A stretch of DNA of 64,000 nt, taken from assembly GCA_016699305.1 (NCBI GenBank), contig CP064970.1:1922001-1986000 (forward strand), in the 5' to 3' direction. The position numbers and the translations under genes are program-made. The DNA comes from Alphaproteobacteria bacterium. Its GTDB lineage: Bacteria > Pseudomonadota > Alphaproteobacteria > GCA-016699305. Each line of letters opens with the position of its first letter. Positions within the stretch are counted from its first letter, which is position 1. Below, one piece after another: positions 42,213 to 51,230 of the stretch. The notes below the pieces were generated by a model. That model worked only from the letters and a program-made list of their open reading frames with translations, ran no database searches and had not been told where the DNA came from.

Positions 42213-43910
42213 TCACACTCGGACGATATGAATCTGAATAAGCGGCTTCTTACCATGGCCACGATCGATCATGCGACGCAAGGCATGGGTCACTTCTTGT
42301 TCGACGGCCGCGTCCTCTATCCGTAACGATTTGGCCATCTCGTTCACCGCACGTCGCGCAGCTTGGGCGACCTGGTTTTGCGTCTGAGGATCGGCTGTTC
42401 CCTCGTTATCGCCCAGGCCCAGCAAGCTGGCGCGCGGATCTTGCAGCAAACGCCCCGCCTGGTCCATGACCAGGGTGACCATGATGCCGCCATGTTCGGC
42501 CATGCGGCGGCGGTGCCCCATGGCACCCGTTCGCACCGGGCGCAGGTGGCGGCCATCCACCACCAGCTTGCCGGTCTCTATACGTCCCACTTCGCCCGGC
42601 CCATCGGGATTCAGGTCGATGATCACGCCATTGGTGGAAATAAGGCTGCGTTCGACCCCCGTCTTCTTGGCGATATCCGCATGGGCGGTTTGATGCTCGT
42701 ATTCCCCATGCACGGGAACCACCATACGAGGTCGCGTCCATTGGTATAGTTCGGTCAATTCATCCGGATACGGGTGGCCCGAGGCATGCACAAAGGGCCG
42801 ATCCCGCCAGGTAATCACCGAGATGCCACGCTGCAAAAGATTGTTGCGTATCCGGGCGATAGGTCGTTCATTGCCGGGAATATCGCGGGACGAAAAAATG
42901 ATGGCGTCCTCGGCCTCCAGTTCGAAATCGGGAAAGGAATCGACCGACATGCGGGCCAGTGCCGCCCGAGCCTCGCCCTGGCTGCCGGTGCAGATCAAGG
43001 CGATCTTGTCGCGCGGCAGAGATTCGGCGTCTTGGACGGATAAGAACGTGGCGTCTTTGGACAAATAGCCGGTTTCCTGGGCTATATCGATCATCCGCCA
43101 CAGTGAACGCCCGGCCACGACGACATGACGCCCATGCGCTTGGGCCGCTTCGACGATGCTGCCTACCCGGACAGCATTTGTTGAAAAGCATGTAACTCCA
43201 ATGAGTTGTTTATGATTTCCAAACAAAGAGATCAACTCGTTCTTGACGTCTTCTTCGGAATTGGAATGACCTGCGCTGGTGGCGTTTGCGCAAGTCGAAT
43301 CGCCAACGACGCTCATTAATCCGCGATCGCCCAAGGCGCGCAAAGCGGCTTGATTGATGAGTGGACCTTTTTGAGGGTGAGGATCGATCTTCCAATCGCC
43401 CGTGTGCAAAATGGTTCCGTGCTTCGTGGTAATGGCCACCATCCGCGCTTCGGGGATGGAATGGGTGACGGCAATGGTTTCTAACTGAAAAGGACCCAGA
43501 TTCCATTGATGCTCAATCGGTGTTTCGATGATGCGCACCTGGGGCGCGCCGTGGCGGCGCCAACTGAGCTTTGCGCGCAGAAGTCCTGCCGAAAAAGGCG
43601 TGGCATAGACGGGGCATTGCAGATGTGGCCAGAGATATTCGATGGCTCCTAAATGGTCTTCATGCCCGTGGGTTAACACCAAGCCCACCAAATCGTCACG
43701 GCGCTGGGTGATAAAATCGGCATCGGCCACCAAGACATCGGCCCCCAGCGAGCGTTCCTCGCCAAAGGTTATGCCGCAATCCACCATCAGCCATTTGCCT
43801 TGGGTGCCATATAAGTTCATATTCGCACCGATTTCTCCGGAACCGCCCAAAGGCAGAAACCAAAAAGCGTTATCGGGCGGGCGATGCGGGTCGGTAGATG
43901 ATTTGGTCAT
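42213..43910 (-). CDS. rnj: Ribonuclease J
   Basis: 565 residues from ATG 43910, which is preceded by GAAGAG (an in-frame GTG lies at 43934). A metallo-beta-lactamase/beta-CASP nuclease: LTHGHEDHLGA carries the zinc site, followed by AVTHSIPEA, HTGDWKIDP, GDSTCAN, the beta-CASP domain with SSRDIPGNE, VHASGHPYPDEL and VPVHGEYEHQ. RNase J processes and degrades mRNA and matures 16S rRNA in bacteria that use it alongside RNase E-type enzymes. The C-terminal ~100 residues are the dimerisation domain. First gene of a four-gene run with the export set. Confidence 0.95.
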   Translation of the reverse strand: MTKSSTDPHRPPDNAFWFLPLGGSGEIGANMNLYGTQGKWLMVDCGITFGEERSLGADVLVADADFITQRRDDLVGLVLTHGHEDHLGAIEYLWPHLQCPVYATPFSAGLLRAKLSWRRHGAPQVRIIETPIEHQWNLGPFQLETIAVTHSIPEARMVAITTKHGTILHTGDWKIDPHPQKGPLINQAALRALGDRGLMSVVGDSTCANATSAGHSNSEEDVKNELISLFGNHKQLIGVTCFSTNAVRVGSIVEAAQAHGRHVVVAGRSLWRMIDIAQETGYLSKDATFLSVQDAESLPRDKIALICTGSQGEARAALARMSVDSFPDFELEAEDAIIFSSRDIPGNERPIARIRNNLLQRGISVITWRDRPFVHASGHPYPDELTELYQWTRPRMVVPVHGEYEHQTAHADIAKKTGVERSLISTNGVIIDLNPDGPGEVGRIETGKLVVDGRHLRPVRTGAMGHRRRMAEHGGIMVTLVMDQAGRLLQDPRASLLGLGDNEGTADPQTQNQVAQAARRAVNEMAKSLRIEDAAVEQEVTHALRRMIDRGHGKKPLIQIHIVRV

Positions 43911-44092
43911 GATCTCTTCACAATTGTACGTCACATTTCATACCCTGTTCAGGCGGCTGGGTCGAGAGGTCCTGTAAGATGTTGGTGCTAAAGAAGAGCT
44001 TTCCCGAACGATGCCAATCTGCTAGTCAACAGACACGGGCCGGATTCCGGCGCGAACCTCACCATAAATCCAAGATCACCAAGGGACCACAC

Positions 44093-44872
44093 ATGACTTT
44101 TTCTTTGTCCTTGCGCCATACGATGTGCGCCGCGATGATTCTGACTGGTTTCGCTATTCCGGCCAGCGTATCGGCAGCCGAGGTTCAGCCTGCGTCGGAA
44201 CCTGCGCCGGTTGCGCCCTTGATGGCGCAGGAACAGCAGACAGCCGCCGCTTTTGTGGATGATCTGGCGCAGCGCGCCCTATCCGTTCTGCGTGACAAGA
44301 CGTCAGGCAAGGAAAAGATCGCGGCCACGTTCAAGGACATGCTGCAAAACGGCTTTGACCTGAGCATGATCGGGCGCTTTGCCCTGGGTCGCTTTTGGCA
44401 TATCTCCACGCCCGAGCAGCAAAAGGAATATCTGGACCTGTTCGAGCGGATGGTGATCCAAATCTACACGGATCGCTTTTCCCTGTATTCGGGCGAAGGC
44501 TTTAAAATCGTCGGTAGCCGCGCCGAGAGCGAGCGTGACTGGGTGGTCACCGCGCAGATCATGCCCACCGATGGCAGCCCTGCCGTGACGGTCGATTGGC
44601 GGTTGCGCCTGCGTCCGCAAGGCTGGCGCGTGATTGACGTGATGGTGGAAGGAATCAGCATGAGCGTCACTCAGCGCGCTGAATTCGCTTCGATTATTCA
44701 GCGCGGCTCGGGTGATGTGGAAAGCCTGCTTCAGGTTCTGCGTCAACGCACACAGGAAGTAACGCCAGCATCCCCTGCAAATAACACGGCGGATTCTCCG
44801 GCGGCCAAAATCATGCCGTTGGTCTCTCCGCATGCCGGGGAAAAGCCTGTGAACAAGGCAAATCGCGGCTGA
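44093..44872 (+). CDS. mlaC: MlaC/Ttg2D-family periplasmic phospholipid-binding protein
   Basis: 259 residues from ATG 44093. Signal peptide (CAAMILTGFAIPASVSAA). The mature domain has AFVDDLAQRALSVLRDK, FDLSMIGRFALGRFW, YLDLFERMVIQIYTDRFSLYSGEGFKIVG, VDWRLRLRPQGWRVIDVMVEGISMS and QRAEFASII. These are the standard MlaC blocks. MlaC ferries phospholipids between outer and inner membrane to preserve lipid asymmetry. Other mla genes are not adjacent. A SYLF lipid-binding protein follows after 61 bases. The Pro/Ala-rich C-terminal tail is longer than usual. Confidence 0.9.
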   Translation: MTFSLSLRHTMCAAMILTGFAIPASVSAAEVQPASEPAPVAPLMAQEQQTAAAFVDDLAQRALSVLRDKTSGKEKIAATFKDMLQNGFDLSMIGRFALGRFWHISTPEQQKEYLDLFERMVIQIYTDRFSLYSGEGFKIVGSRAESERDWVVTAQIMPTDGSPAVTVDWRLRLRPQGWRVIDVMVEGISMSVTQRAEFASIIQRGSGDVESLLQVLRQRTQEVTPASPANNTADSPAAKIMPLVSPHAGEKPVNKANRG

Positions 44873-44933
44873 TACCTGGCTTTCCTTGAGCTTGGCGGTC
44901 GCCTAATATCGGACTCCAAGGGGGGGGCGGGAC

Positions 44934-45800
44934 ATGAATCAATCGCGGAAAATAGTGAGCCTGGCTGTCGCGGCGGCTGTCTCATGCATGGCGATGGCAT
45001 TGCCGTCAGCTTCGGCCCAGAATGGCGGCGCTATCGAGACCGCTCCCTTGACGCCTCCTGGTGATCTGGGGAAGGCTCAGCCCATCGATGGTTCGGATGT
45101 ATCCTCGCCCGTCGTCGCCCCGTCTCCTCCCTACTCGGTTACCGTGCCCGTTTCTTCCAATGGGACGGAAGCTGCGGGCGTTGCGGCCACGACCAGCCTG
45201 ACGGACCAGGCCGAGCTGATAACACGGGCCAAGGTGACGGCAGAGAGCATGTTCTCGGACCCCAACTACCCCGCCTTGCTGAATTTAACCATGCGCGCCC
45301 GTGCCGTTTTGGTCGTCCCCAATCTGTTTCGTGTGGGCTTTTTTATTGGCGGACGCGGCGGCAACGGCGTGCTGGTGGTGCGTGATCCATCCACCAAGCA
45401 ATGGGGCACGCCGGCCTTCTATGCCCTTGGTGGAGTCAGCTATGGCCTGCAATTCGGGGCGCAGGATTCGGAAGTGATCCTGGTCATTATGTCGGAAAAG
45501 GGCTTGCGCGCCCTGGTGAAGAACGAAGTGACGCTGGGCGGCGATGCGGGCATGGCGGTGGCCAATGTCGGCATGGGCGCTCAGGCCGCGACGGGGCTGG
45601 GCATGAATGCGGATGTGTATTCATTTGCCCGGTCGGGCGGTTTATATGCGGGCGTCGCTTTGGACGGTTCGGTGATCACCGCCAAGGATTCCTGGAACAA
45701 AGAAGTTTATGGTCCCGGCGCGACGCCCGAGGCCATCCTTCTAGAGCGTAGATTTCCGGTACCGGAGGTTACGCGCCCCTTGGTGTCTATCCTGCCGTAA
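44934..45800 (+). CDS. SYLF (Ysc84) lipid-binding-domain protein, exported
   Basis: 288 residues. Signal peptide (VSLAVAAAVSCMAMALPSASAQ), a Pro/Ser/Thr-rich linker (30-85) and a SYLF domain from ~90 to the end: AVLVVPNLFRVGFFIGGRGGNGVLVVRD, GGVSYGLQFGAQDSEVILVIMSEKGL, and AVANVGMGAQAATGLGMNADVYSFARSGGLYAGVALDGSVI. SYLF domains bind phosphoinositides in eukaryotes; the bacterial role is envelope-related but poorly defined. A G-rich ribosome site precedes the ATG. Its place behind mlaC suggests a lipid-handling role. Confidence 0.87.
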   Translation: MNQSRKIVSLAVAAAVSCMAMALPSASAQNGGAIETAPLTPPGDLGKAQPIDGSDVSSPVVAPSPPYSVTVPVSSNGTEAAGVAATTSLTDQAELITRAKVTAESMFSDPNYPALLNLTMRARAVLVVPNLFRVGFFIGGRGGNGVLVVRDPSTKQWGTPAFYALGGVSYGLQFGAQDSEVILVIMSEKGLRALVKNEVTLGGDAGMAVANVGMGAQAATGLGMNADVYSFARSGGLYAGVALDGSVITAKDSWNKEVYGPGATPEAILLERRFPVPEVTRPLVSILP

Positions 45801-45890
45801 TCGCAAGACGGATTAACCAAAAATCACGGCTTTTTCTGGCGTTAACCCGTTATCCGGCACTTGTGAAAGTTAACGCGGACAGATATAAGA

Positions 45891-46583
45891 ATGGGTATGG
45901 CGAATTCAGTCCGCAGTGTCCCCATTCCCGGTTCCGATGCACCGGGTCGTCTTGCCGGTCCCCAGGGGCCCGGGCATAAGCTGTTCGCGTCTGAAACGCG
46001 CTTCGTCGCGGGTGCCGAATCGCTGGCCGCCCTGCCGCCGCCCAGTTTGCCCGAGGTGGCATTCGTGGGACGGTCGAATGTCGGTAAGTCCAGCCTTATC
46101 AATTCCTTGACGCGCCGCAAGTCGTTGGCGCGCACCTCGTCTACTCCCGGTCGTACGCAGCAGATCAATTTCTTTAGCGTGGCCGAGCGTTTGATGTTGG
46201 TCGATTTGCCCGGCTATGGCTTTGCCACCGCCGCCAAAGAGCGGGTCGCCGCCTGGCAAGATCTGTTGCAACGTTATCTAAAAGGCCGCGTCACCTTGCG
46301 CCGTGTGTGCCTGTTGGTGGACAGCCGTCACGGTATCATGCCGCTGGATGCCGAGATGATGAAGTTGCTGGATACGGCGGGAATATCTTGGCAGGTGGTG
46401 CTAACGAAAGTGGACCTGATCAACGCCACACTGCGACAAGCGCATCAGAATGCCATTACGGCGCGCCTGTCGCGTCATCCGGCGGCTTTCCCCAGCCTGA
46501 TGTTCACCAGCTCCGAAGCGGCGGATGGCATGGTGGAGTTGCGGGATATGTTGGCGTCCTTTGCTTTGTTGCCGCGTGAGTGA
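45891..46583 (+). CDS. engB: Ribosome-biogenesis GTP-binding protein EngB (YihA/YsxC)
   Basis: 230 residues. G1 GRSNVGKSSL, G2 Thr in TSSTPGRTQQINFF, G3 DLPGYGFA, G4 TKVD, and the C-terminal SSEAADGM as a G5-like element. EngB is an essential GTPase in 50S subunit assembly. The N-terminal ~40 residues are a Gly/Pro-rich extension; ATG 45891 or 45897 can serve as start. The upstream gene is the SYLF protein (90-base gap). Confidence 0.95.
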   Translation: MGMANSVRSVPIPGSDAPGRLAGPQGPGHKLFASETRFVAGAESLAALPPPSLPEVAFVGRSNVGKSSLINSLTRRKSLARTSSTPGRTQQINFFSVAERLMLVDLPGYGFATAAKERVAAWQDLLQRYLKGRVTLRRVCLLVDSRHGIMPLDAEMMKLLDTAGISWQVVLTKVDLINATLRQAHQNAITARLSRHPAAFPSLMFTSSEAADGMVELRDMLASFALLPRE

Positions 46584-46686
46584 TGTCTCGGTCTAAAGAC
46601 GCCGCCTCTCTGGATTCGCGGTGTCTTGCCGTTTTAGACATTGATACGTCGCCCCTTGAACTGTTGCGATCTGGGAGCACCCCTCC

Positions 46687-49245
46687 ATGCCTCCGAGCCG
46701 AGTAGAAGCGCTGGTCATTCGTCATGCGCCGATCATGATGGCGATATTGGCCGGGGCATCGATCGCGGCCAGCGCCATGTTTTCCTATTCCCATGCGCGT
46801 GAGATGGCGATGTTATGCGCGGGGACCAGCCTGATTGGCGCGGGGTTGCTGGCGCGTTCTGATCGTGACGCTGCGCGGCAACGGATGAAATCGGGTGCCA
46901 TGCAGGGCGAATTGTTTGAAATGGACACGATTCTGTCCTCGGCACCGATGGCCTACGCGACACTGAATATCGAAGGTCATGTGCATGACAGTTTCGGCCT
47001 GGGGCAGATCCTAGGACAGGAAAATCCTGAAAGGCTGGATGATCTGTCGGCGCATCTTCGCCCCAACGATGTCACGCGGCTACTTCGGGCATGGATGCTT
47101 ATCAGGCGCAATGGCCGTCCCTTTCGGCTGGATGTCAGCACCCAGGAAGGTCGCATGTTGCGCGTTCATGGCAAGCGCGGACGCGGTAGCCGCGAGATGG
47201 CCAGCATGGTCACTTTTATTCTGTGGTTCCAAGATATCGGCGAGATGGTCAAGGGCGAGGACGAACACCGCCGCGCGATCTTGGAGGAGCGGGCCGTGGC
47301 CACGGCCTGGCAATCGGTGTTGGACACGCTGCCGATTCCCGTCTGGTTGCGTCATGCCGATGGCAGGATTGCTTGGTGCAACAAGACATACGCCCAGGCG
47401 GTCGGTTTGTCGCTTGATGACGTGATCAAAGATCAGGTGGAATTGGCTCCGCAAATGCTGCGCGACGGTGCCGCCTCGTTGGGACGCAGGACGCTGGCTA
47501 CGCGCCAGCCTCAAAGCGAAACGCGCCATGTGGTCGTAGGCGGGCAGCGCCGTTTGTTGGTCATTCAGGAAACACCGACAGAGAATGTTGAAAAGGCCGT
47601 TGTGGGCACCGCTGTCGATCAAACGCAGCGCGAAGAGGTTGAGGCCGAATTGGCACGGCATATTTCCGCTCATGCCGAGGTGCTTGAGCATCTGAGTTCG
47701 GCCATCGCTATTTATGGATCTGATACGCGCCTCAAATTCTTTAACCGCGCCTATCAGAGGCTGTGGGGCGCGGAAGAAGCCTTTTTGTTGGGCGAGCCGA
47801 GTTTCTCCGAAATCCTTGAAGATTTGCGCACCCGCCGCCGCGCGCCCGAGCAGATCGACTTTCAACATTACAAGCGCGAGCGTCTTGGTCTGTTCACCTC
47901 GTTGATTGAGCCGCACGAAGATATGATGCATCTGCCCGACGGCACCACATTACGCGTGTTGGCCGTGCCGCATCCGTTCGGCGGGCTGATGTTCGTGCAT
48001 GAGGACGTCACCGATCGCCTGGCGCTGGAATCCAGTTACAATACCTTGATCGCCGTGCAGCAGGAGACCCTGGACAATCTGGCCGAAGGAATAGCGGTGT
48101 TCGGCAGCGATGGCAGGCTCAAGCTTAGCAATCCGGCCTTTGCCCGCATCTGGCGCCTGGATACGAATTCTTTGGCATCAAGTCCGCGCATCGGCGATTT
48201 GTTGGAACAGATGAAGCCTCTGTTCGACTATGGCGACAAATGGGAAGATTTTAAGAATGAGATGACGGGTTATGCGCTGGATCGCGTGACGCGGGCCGGG
48301 CGCATGGAACGCACGGATCATTCGGTCGTCAAGTTCAACACCGTGCCGCTGCCCGATGGCGCGGTGCTGAATTGTTATCTGGACGTGACCGACTCGGTGC
48401 AGATCGAACAGGCTTTGCGCGCCACCAACTCGGCCTTGGCGGCAGCGGATCGGTTGAAATCCGAATTCGTGGCCAATGTGTCCTATCAATTACGCACGCC
48501 GTTGAACACCATCATGGGCTTTGCGGAAATCCTGGCCAATCAATATTTCGGCACGCTCAACGAGCGCCAATTGGAATACGCCCGCACCATCATGGATGCC
48601 AGCAAGCGCCTGTTGTTGCTGATCAACGACGTGCTGGACTTGGCGATGATCGAATCCGGGCGCATGGCCTTGCATTATCAGGCGGTGGACGTGCCGACAT
48701 TGCTGCAAGAAACCGCCTCGATGACGCGCGAATGGGCGCGGCAACAATTGCTGGAGATTCTCATCGACTGCGACAGCGAGATCGGCACCATCCAGGCCGA
48801 CGAGCATCGCTTAAAACAGGCCTTGTTCAACCTCATCAGCAACGCCATTCAATACACGCCGCCCGGGGGCCGCATCACCATGGCGGCCGATATTCAAGAT
48901 GGCTGGTTGACTCTGTCGGTTATCGATACCGGCATTGGAATCTCGGTGGACGATCAAGAGCGGGTATTCAGCAAGTTCGAGCGCGCCAATATCCAACACC
49001 GCCAGGCGGGAGTGGGGCTGGGGCTGTCCTTGGTCAAGAGCTTTATCGAACTGCATGGCGGTCATGTGGATTTGGAGAGCCGTATCAATCATGGGACACG
49101 AGTGACATGCGTCATGCCGGTGCGGCCTCAGGCTGTTCTTGCGACCCCGCCTGAAAAGCAAGATGCACCGCCGCCGCTTCCCGGTTCAACGGATTTGCCT
49201 CCCCCATCTACAGAACCGCCCAAAGATGACGAAGCCGCCGCCTGA
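46687..49245 (+). CDS. divL: DivL-like multi-PAS kinase with tyrosine in place of the phospho-acceptor histidine
   Basis: 852 residues: a membrane hairpin at ~14-55, three or four PAS domains (~70-560, including SVLDTLPIPVWLRHADGRI, VLEHLSSAIAIYGSDTRL and TLDNLAEGIAVFGSDGRLKLSN), a DHp domain and an ATPase with NLISNAIQYTPPGG, DTGIGIS and VGLGLSLVKSFIELHGG. In the DHp, FVANVSYQLRTPLN has Tyr600 where kinases have His. This substitution and layout are the hallmark of DivL, which in Caulobacter binds phospho-DivK and controls CckA and thus CtrA. The Pro-rich C-terminal tail is unstructured. A HAD hydrolase gene follows after 15 bases. Confidence 0.85.
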   Translation: MPPSRVEALVIRHAPIMMAILAGASIAASAMFSYSHAREMAMLCAGTSLIGAGLLARSDRDAARQRMKSGAMQGELFEMDTILSSAPMAYATLNIEGHVHDSFGLGQILGQENPERLDDLSAHLRPNDVTRLLRAWMLIRRNGRPFRLDVSTQEGRMLRVHGKRGRGSREMASMVTFILWFQDIGEMVKGEDEHRRAILEERAVATAWQSVLDTLPIPVWLRHADGRIAWCNKTYAQAVGLSLDDVIKDQVELAPQMLRDGAASLGRRTLATRQPQSETRHVVVGGQRRLLVIQETPTENVEKAVVGTAVDQTQREEVEAELARHISAHAEVLEHLSSAIAIYGSDTRLKFFNRAYQRLWGAEEAFLLGEPSFSEILEDLRTRRRAPEQIDFQHYKRERLGLFTSLIEPHEDMMHLPDGTTLRVLAVPHPFGGLMFVHEDVTDRLALESSYNTLIAVQQETLDNLAEGIAVFGSDGRLKLSNPAFARIWRLDTNSLASSPRIGDLLEQMKPLFDYGDKWEDFKNEMTGYALDRVTRAGRMERTDHSVVKFNTVPLPDGAVLNCYLDVTDSVQIEQALRATNSALAAADRLKSEFVANVSYQLRTPLNTIMGFAEILANQYFGTLNERQLEYARTIMDASKRLLLLINDVLDLAMIESGRMALHYQAVDVPTLLQETASMTREWARQQLLEILIDCDSEIGTIQADEHRLKQALFNLISNAIQYTPPGGRITMAADIQDGWLTLSVIDTGIGISVDDQERVFSKFERANIQHRQAGVGLGLSLVKSFIELHGGHVDLESRINHGTRVTCVMPVRPQAVLATPPEKQDAPPPLPGSTDLPPPSTEPPKDDEAAA

Positions 49246-49260
49246 TAGAACGAGAAGCAT

Positions 49261-49980
49261 ATGCCGAATGAATTCGTAGCCTTTATTGACTGGAACGGGA
49301 CGTTGCTGGCTGATACGGCCATTTCGGCGCGCATGGCCAGCCATTTCATACAGCAGCTCGGCGGTCGGCCTCTGAACATAGGGGAATTCCGGCGTTTCTT
49401 CGATGTTCCGTTTACCCGGCTCTATGAGCAAGCGGGTTGCGATATGGAAAGATTCAAGGCAATTCCCCCGCATTCGCTTACTCAAATGTTCGGCGAAAAG
49501 TATGAGCCAATCGCTGCCCGCGCCCGCACACGCCAAGGTGCGCGCGACTTGTTATCCTGGCTGCATATCAACGAAGTGCGTGTGGTCATCCTGAGCAATC
49601 ATGATCGGAAAAGCATTGAAAGAAACGCGCGCCGCTTGTCTCTATCCTCGATGATCTCCCATATTAGTTCGCGCGACGATGGCGAAGCTCATGATCCCGC
49701 GCATAGCCGTGGCAAGGGACAAAGGGCGGCTCGTTATCTAGAACGGCAGGGCATTTCTCCCGCTCAAGCCGTGGTGATCGGTGACACGCCAGAAGAGGCC
49801 CATATCGCTCATGAACTGGGTGGCGATGCTTTATCCATTCTGATTTCGGGCGGCTACAGCACCCATCGGCGTCTTGGTGCAGCGAAGCCGCATCATCTGG
49901 TCCACCGCCTGGACTCTATTCGCCCAATCCTGGCCCAACATTGGAAGCTGCCGATGACGGCTTCGCCTGGTATGGCCTAG
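49261..49980 (+). CDS. HAD-superfamily hydrolase
   Basis: 239 residues. Motif I is AFIDWNGTLL: the nucleophile Asp is present, but the +2 residue, usually the acid/base Asp, is Asn. Motif II VVILSNHD (Ser/Asn), motif III Lys in SRGKGQRA, and motif IV VVIGDTPEEAHIA. The cap between motifs I and II is the alpha-helical type of phosphoglycolate-phosphatase relatives. DWNGT variants are known in this superfamily and may have altered activity. Its stop overlaps the luxC-like stop by 4 bases tail-to-tail. Confidence 0.82.
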   Translation: MPNEFVAFIDWNGTLLADTAISARMASHFIQQLGGRPLNIGEFRRFFDVPFTRLYEQAGCDMERFKAIPPHSLTQMFGEKYEPIAARARTRQGARDLLSWLHINEVRVVILSNHDRKSIERNARRLSLSSMISHISSRDDGEAHDPAHSRGKGQRAARYLERQGISPAQAVVIGDTPEEAHIAHELGGDALSILISGGYSTHRRLGAAKPHHLVHRLDSIRPILAQHWKLPMTASPGMA

Positions 49981-51230
49981 TTGATCCCGATGGTGACGAT
50001 GCGGGTGAGACGTTCTTGCAGGTTCATGCCGTCCCAGATGGTCTCGAAAACCAGAGCCTGACCGGGCGCGACAAAGCGGTCCACGGCGCGCGCAGGAAGA
50101 GACGACAATAGGGGACGAAGCGCCTCGGTATTCACCCCTATGCATAAGACGGTTTGATCGCGGGCGCTCAATTGACCGAGTGCCGCTTCCAGGGTGTCCA
50201 CCTGTTGCTCGACGAAAGTTCCAAGGCCTGGATGTCGTTCACGCAATTCGGGGCCTGATTGATGGGCTTCCAGGCGGCAAGCCTCATGTGCAAGCTGGCC
50301 GTTTATGCGCGTGACCAATCCTTGCGCCGTCAGGCTTTGCGCGCCGGTCATGCGTTCGATCATCGCCGCCGGGGACAAAGACCATCCGCGACGCGCCAGC
50401 TCGGTCGCTACGGCGGGCCAGAACACGGATTGAGCCTGTCGCACGGCGTCAGGCGCGCCGATCCATAGCAGCAAACGGGGCGAGGAACAGGCGCGTTGAT
50501 CGAACCAGAAGGCGTCGATATAAAAATTCTGCGCCAGATTCGTCAGATCATGCGCGGACATGGAAGTCACGGCCTTCGCATCTATCAAAGCCAGAGAGAA
50601 GCGATCGGGAAACGCTACCTCGCGCGCCAGGGCCGGCAAAGGAATGGCGCGCAGCGCCTGCACGGTCGCATCGCCGCCCCACACGATCCGCGCTTGGCAC
50701 AGGCCCGATAATTCGGCGGTGATGGCGTCGTCCGGTTCATAGCTTAGGGCCAGGCTTCTATCGGCAATGGCCGGATGGCGCGCCAATGCCGCGCGTAAAA
50801 TATCGCACAGCGCCTCCAATTGACCACCGCGCTTGCGCGATAGGCGGATGATGTTGCTGTTGCCTGCCAGCATCGACAGGAACCACGAATAAATAAACAC
50901 GCTGTCCACATTGGACGGGGCTATATGAAAGGCCAGTCCCAGCGGCAGAATATAGGCGCCGCGCTTGTGGGATAGAACCTCGCTTTCACGATAATCCGTC
51001 TCCATCTTGGCCAGAACGGCGGGGCGCAGATGATGCGCCATGGCCATCAGCTCGGGATAGGCCCTCATCTCGCGTGATGTCAGAATGGCATTGCTGACAT
51101 CCTTGATAAAGGCCAAGGCGCGTGGATCAAAAGGAGATAAGAGGGGTTGGCCAGCCACATGAAGCGCGGCGGCGCGCCAATCATCGGGCTTTGCGGCAAA
51201 AGAGGCGGGAGCCAGCAGATATTCCATCAT
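49977..51230 (-). CDS. LuxC-like acyl-CoA/acyl-protein reductase
   Basis: 417 residues, an aldehyde-dehydrogenase-related reductase. VDSVFIYSWFLSMLAGNSNIIRLSRKR is the NADPH-site region and FWFDQRACSSPRLLLW contains the catalytic Cys248. LuxC reduces a fatty acyl group, delivered by LuxE or a thioester, to the aldehyde. The ATG begins directly after the TAG of the luxE-like gene, whose last codons supply GGAGG as ribosome site. It is last in an ACP/AMP-ligase/LuxE/LuxC operon. No luciferase (luxAB) or luxD is present, so the product is not for light. Confidence 0.85.
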   Translation of the reverse strand: MMEYLLAPASFAAKPDDWRAAALHVAGQPLLSPFDPRALAFIKDVSNAILTSREMRAYPELMAMAHHLRPAVLAKMETDYRESEVLSHKRGAYILPLGLAFHIAPSNVDSVFIYSWFLSMLAGNSNIIRLSRKRGGQLEALCDILRAALARHPAIADRSLALSYEPDDAITAELSGLCQARIVWGGDATVQALRAIPLPALAREVAFPDRFSLALIDAKAVTSMSAHDLTNLAQNFYIDAFWFDQRACSSPRLLLWIGAPDAVRQAQSVFWPAVATELARRGWSLSPAAMIERMTGAQSLTAQGLVTRINGQLAHEACRLEAHQSGPELRERHPGLGTFVEQQVDTLEAALGQLSARDQTVLCIGVNTEALRPLLSSLPARAVDRFVAPGQALVFETIWDGMNLQERLTRIVTIGIN

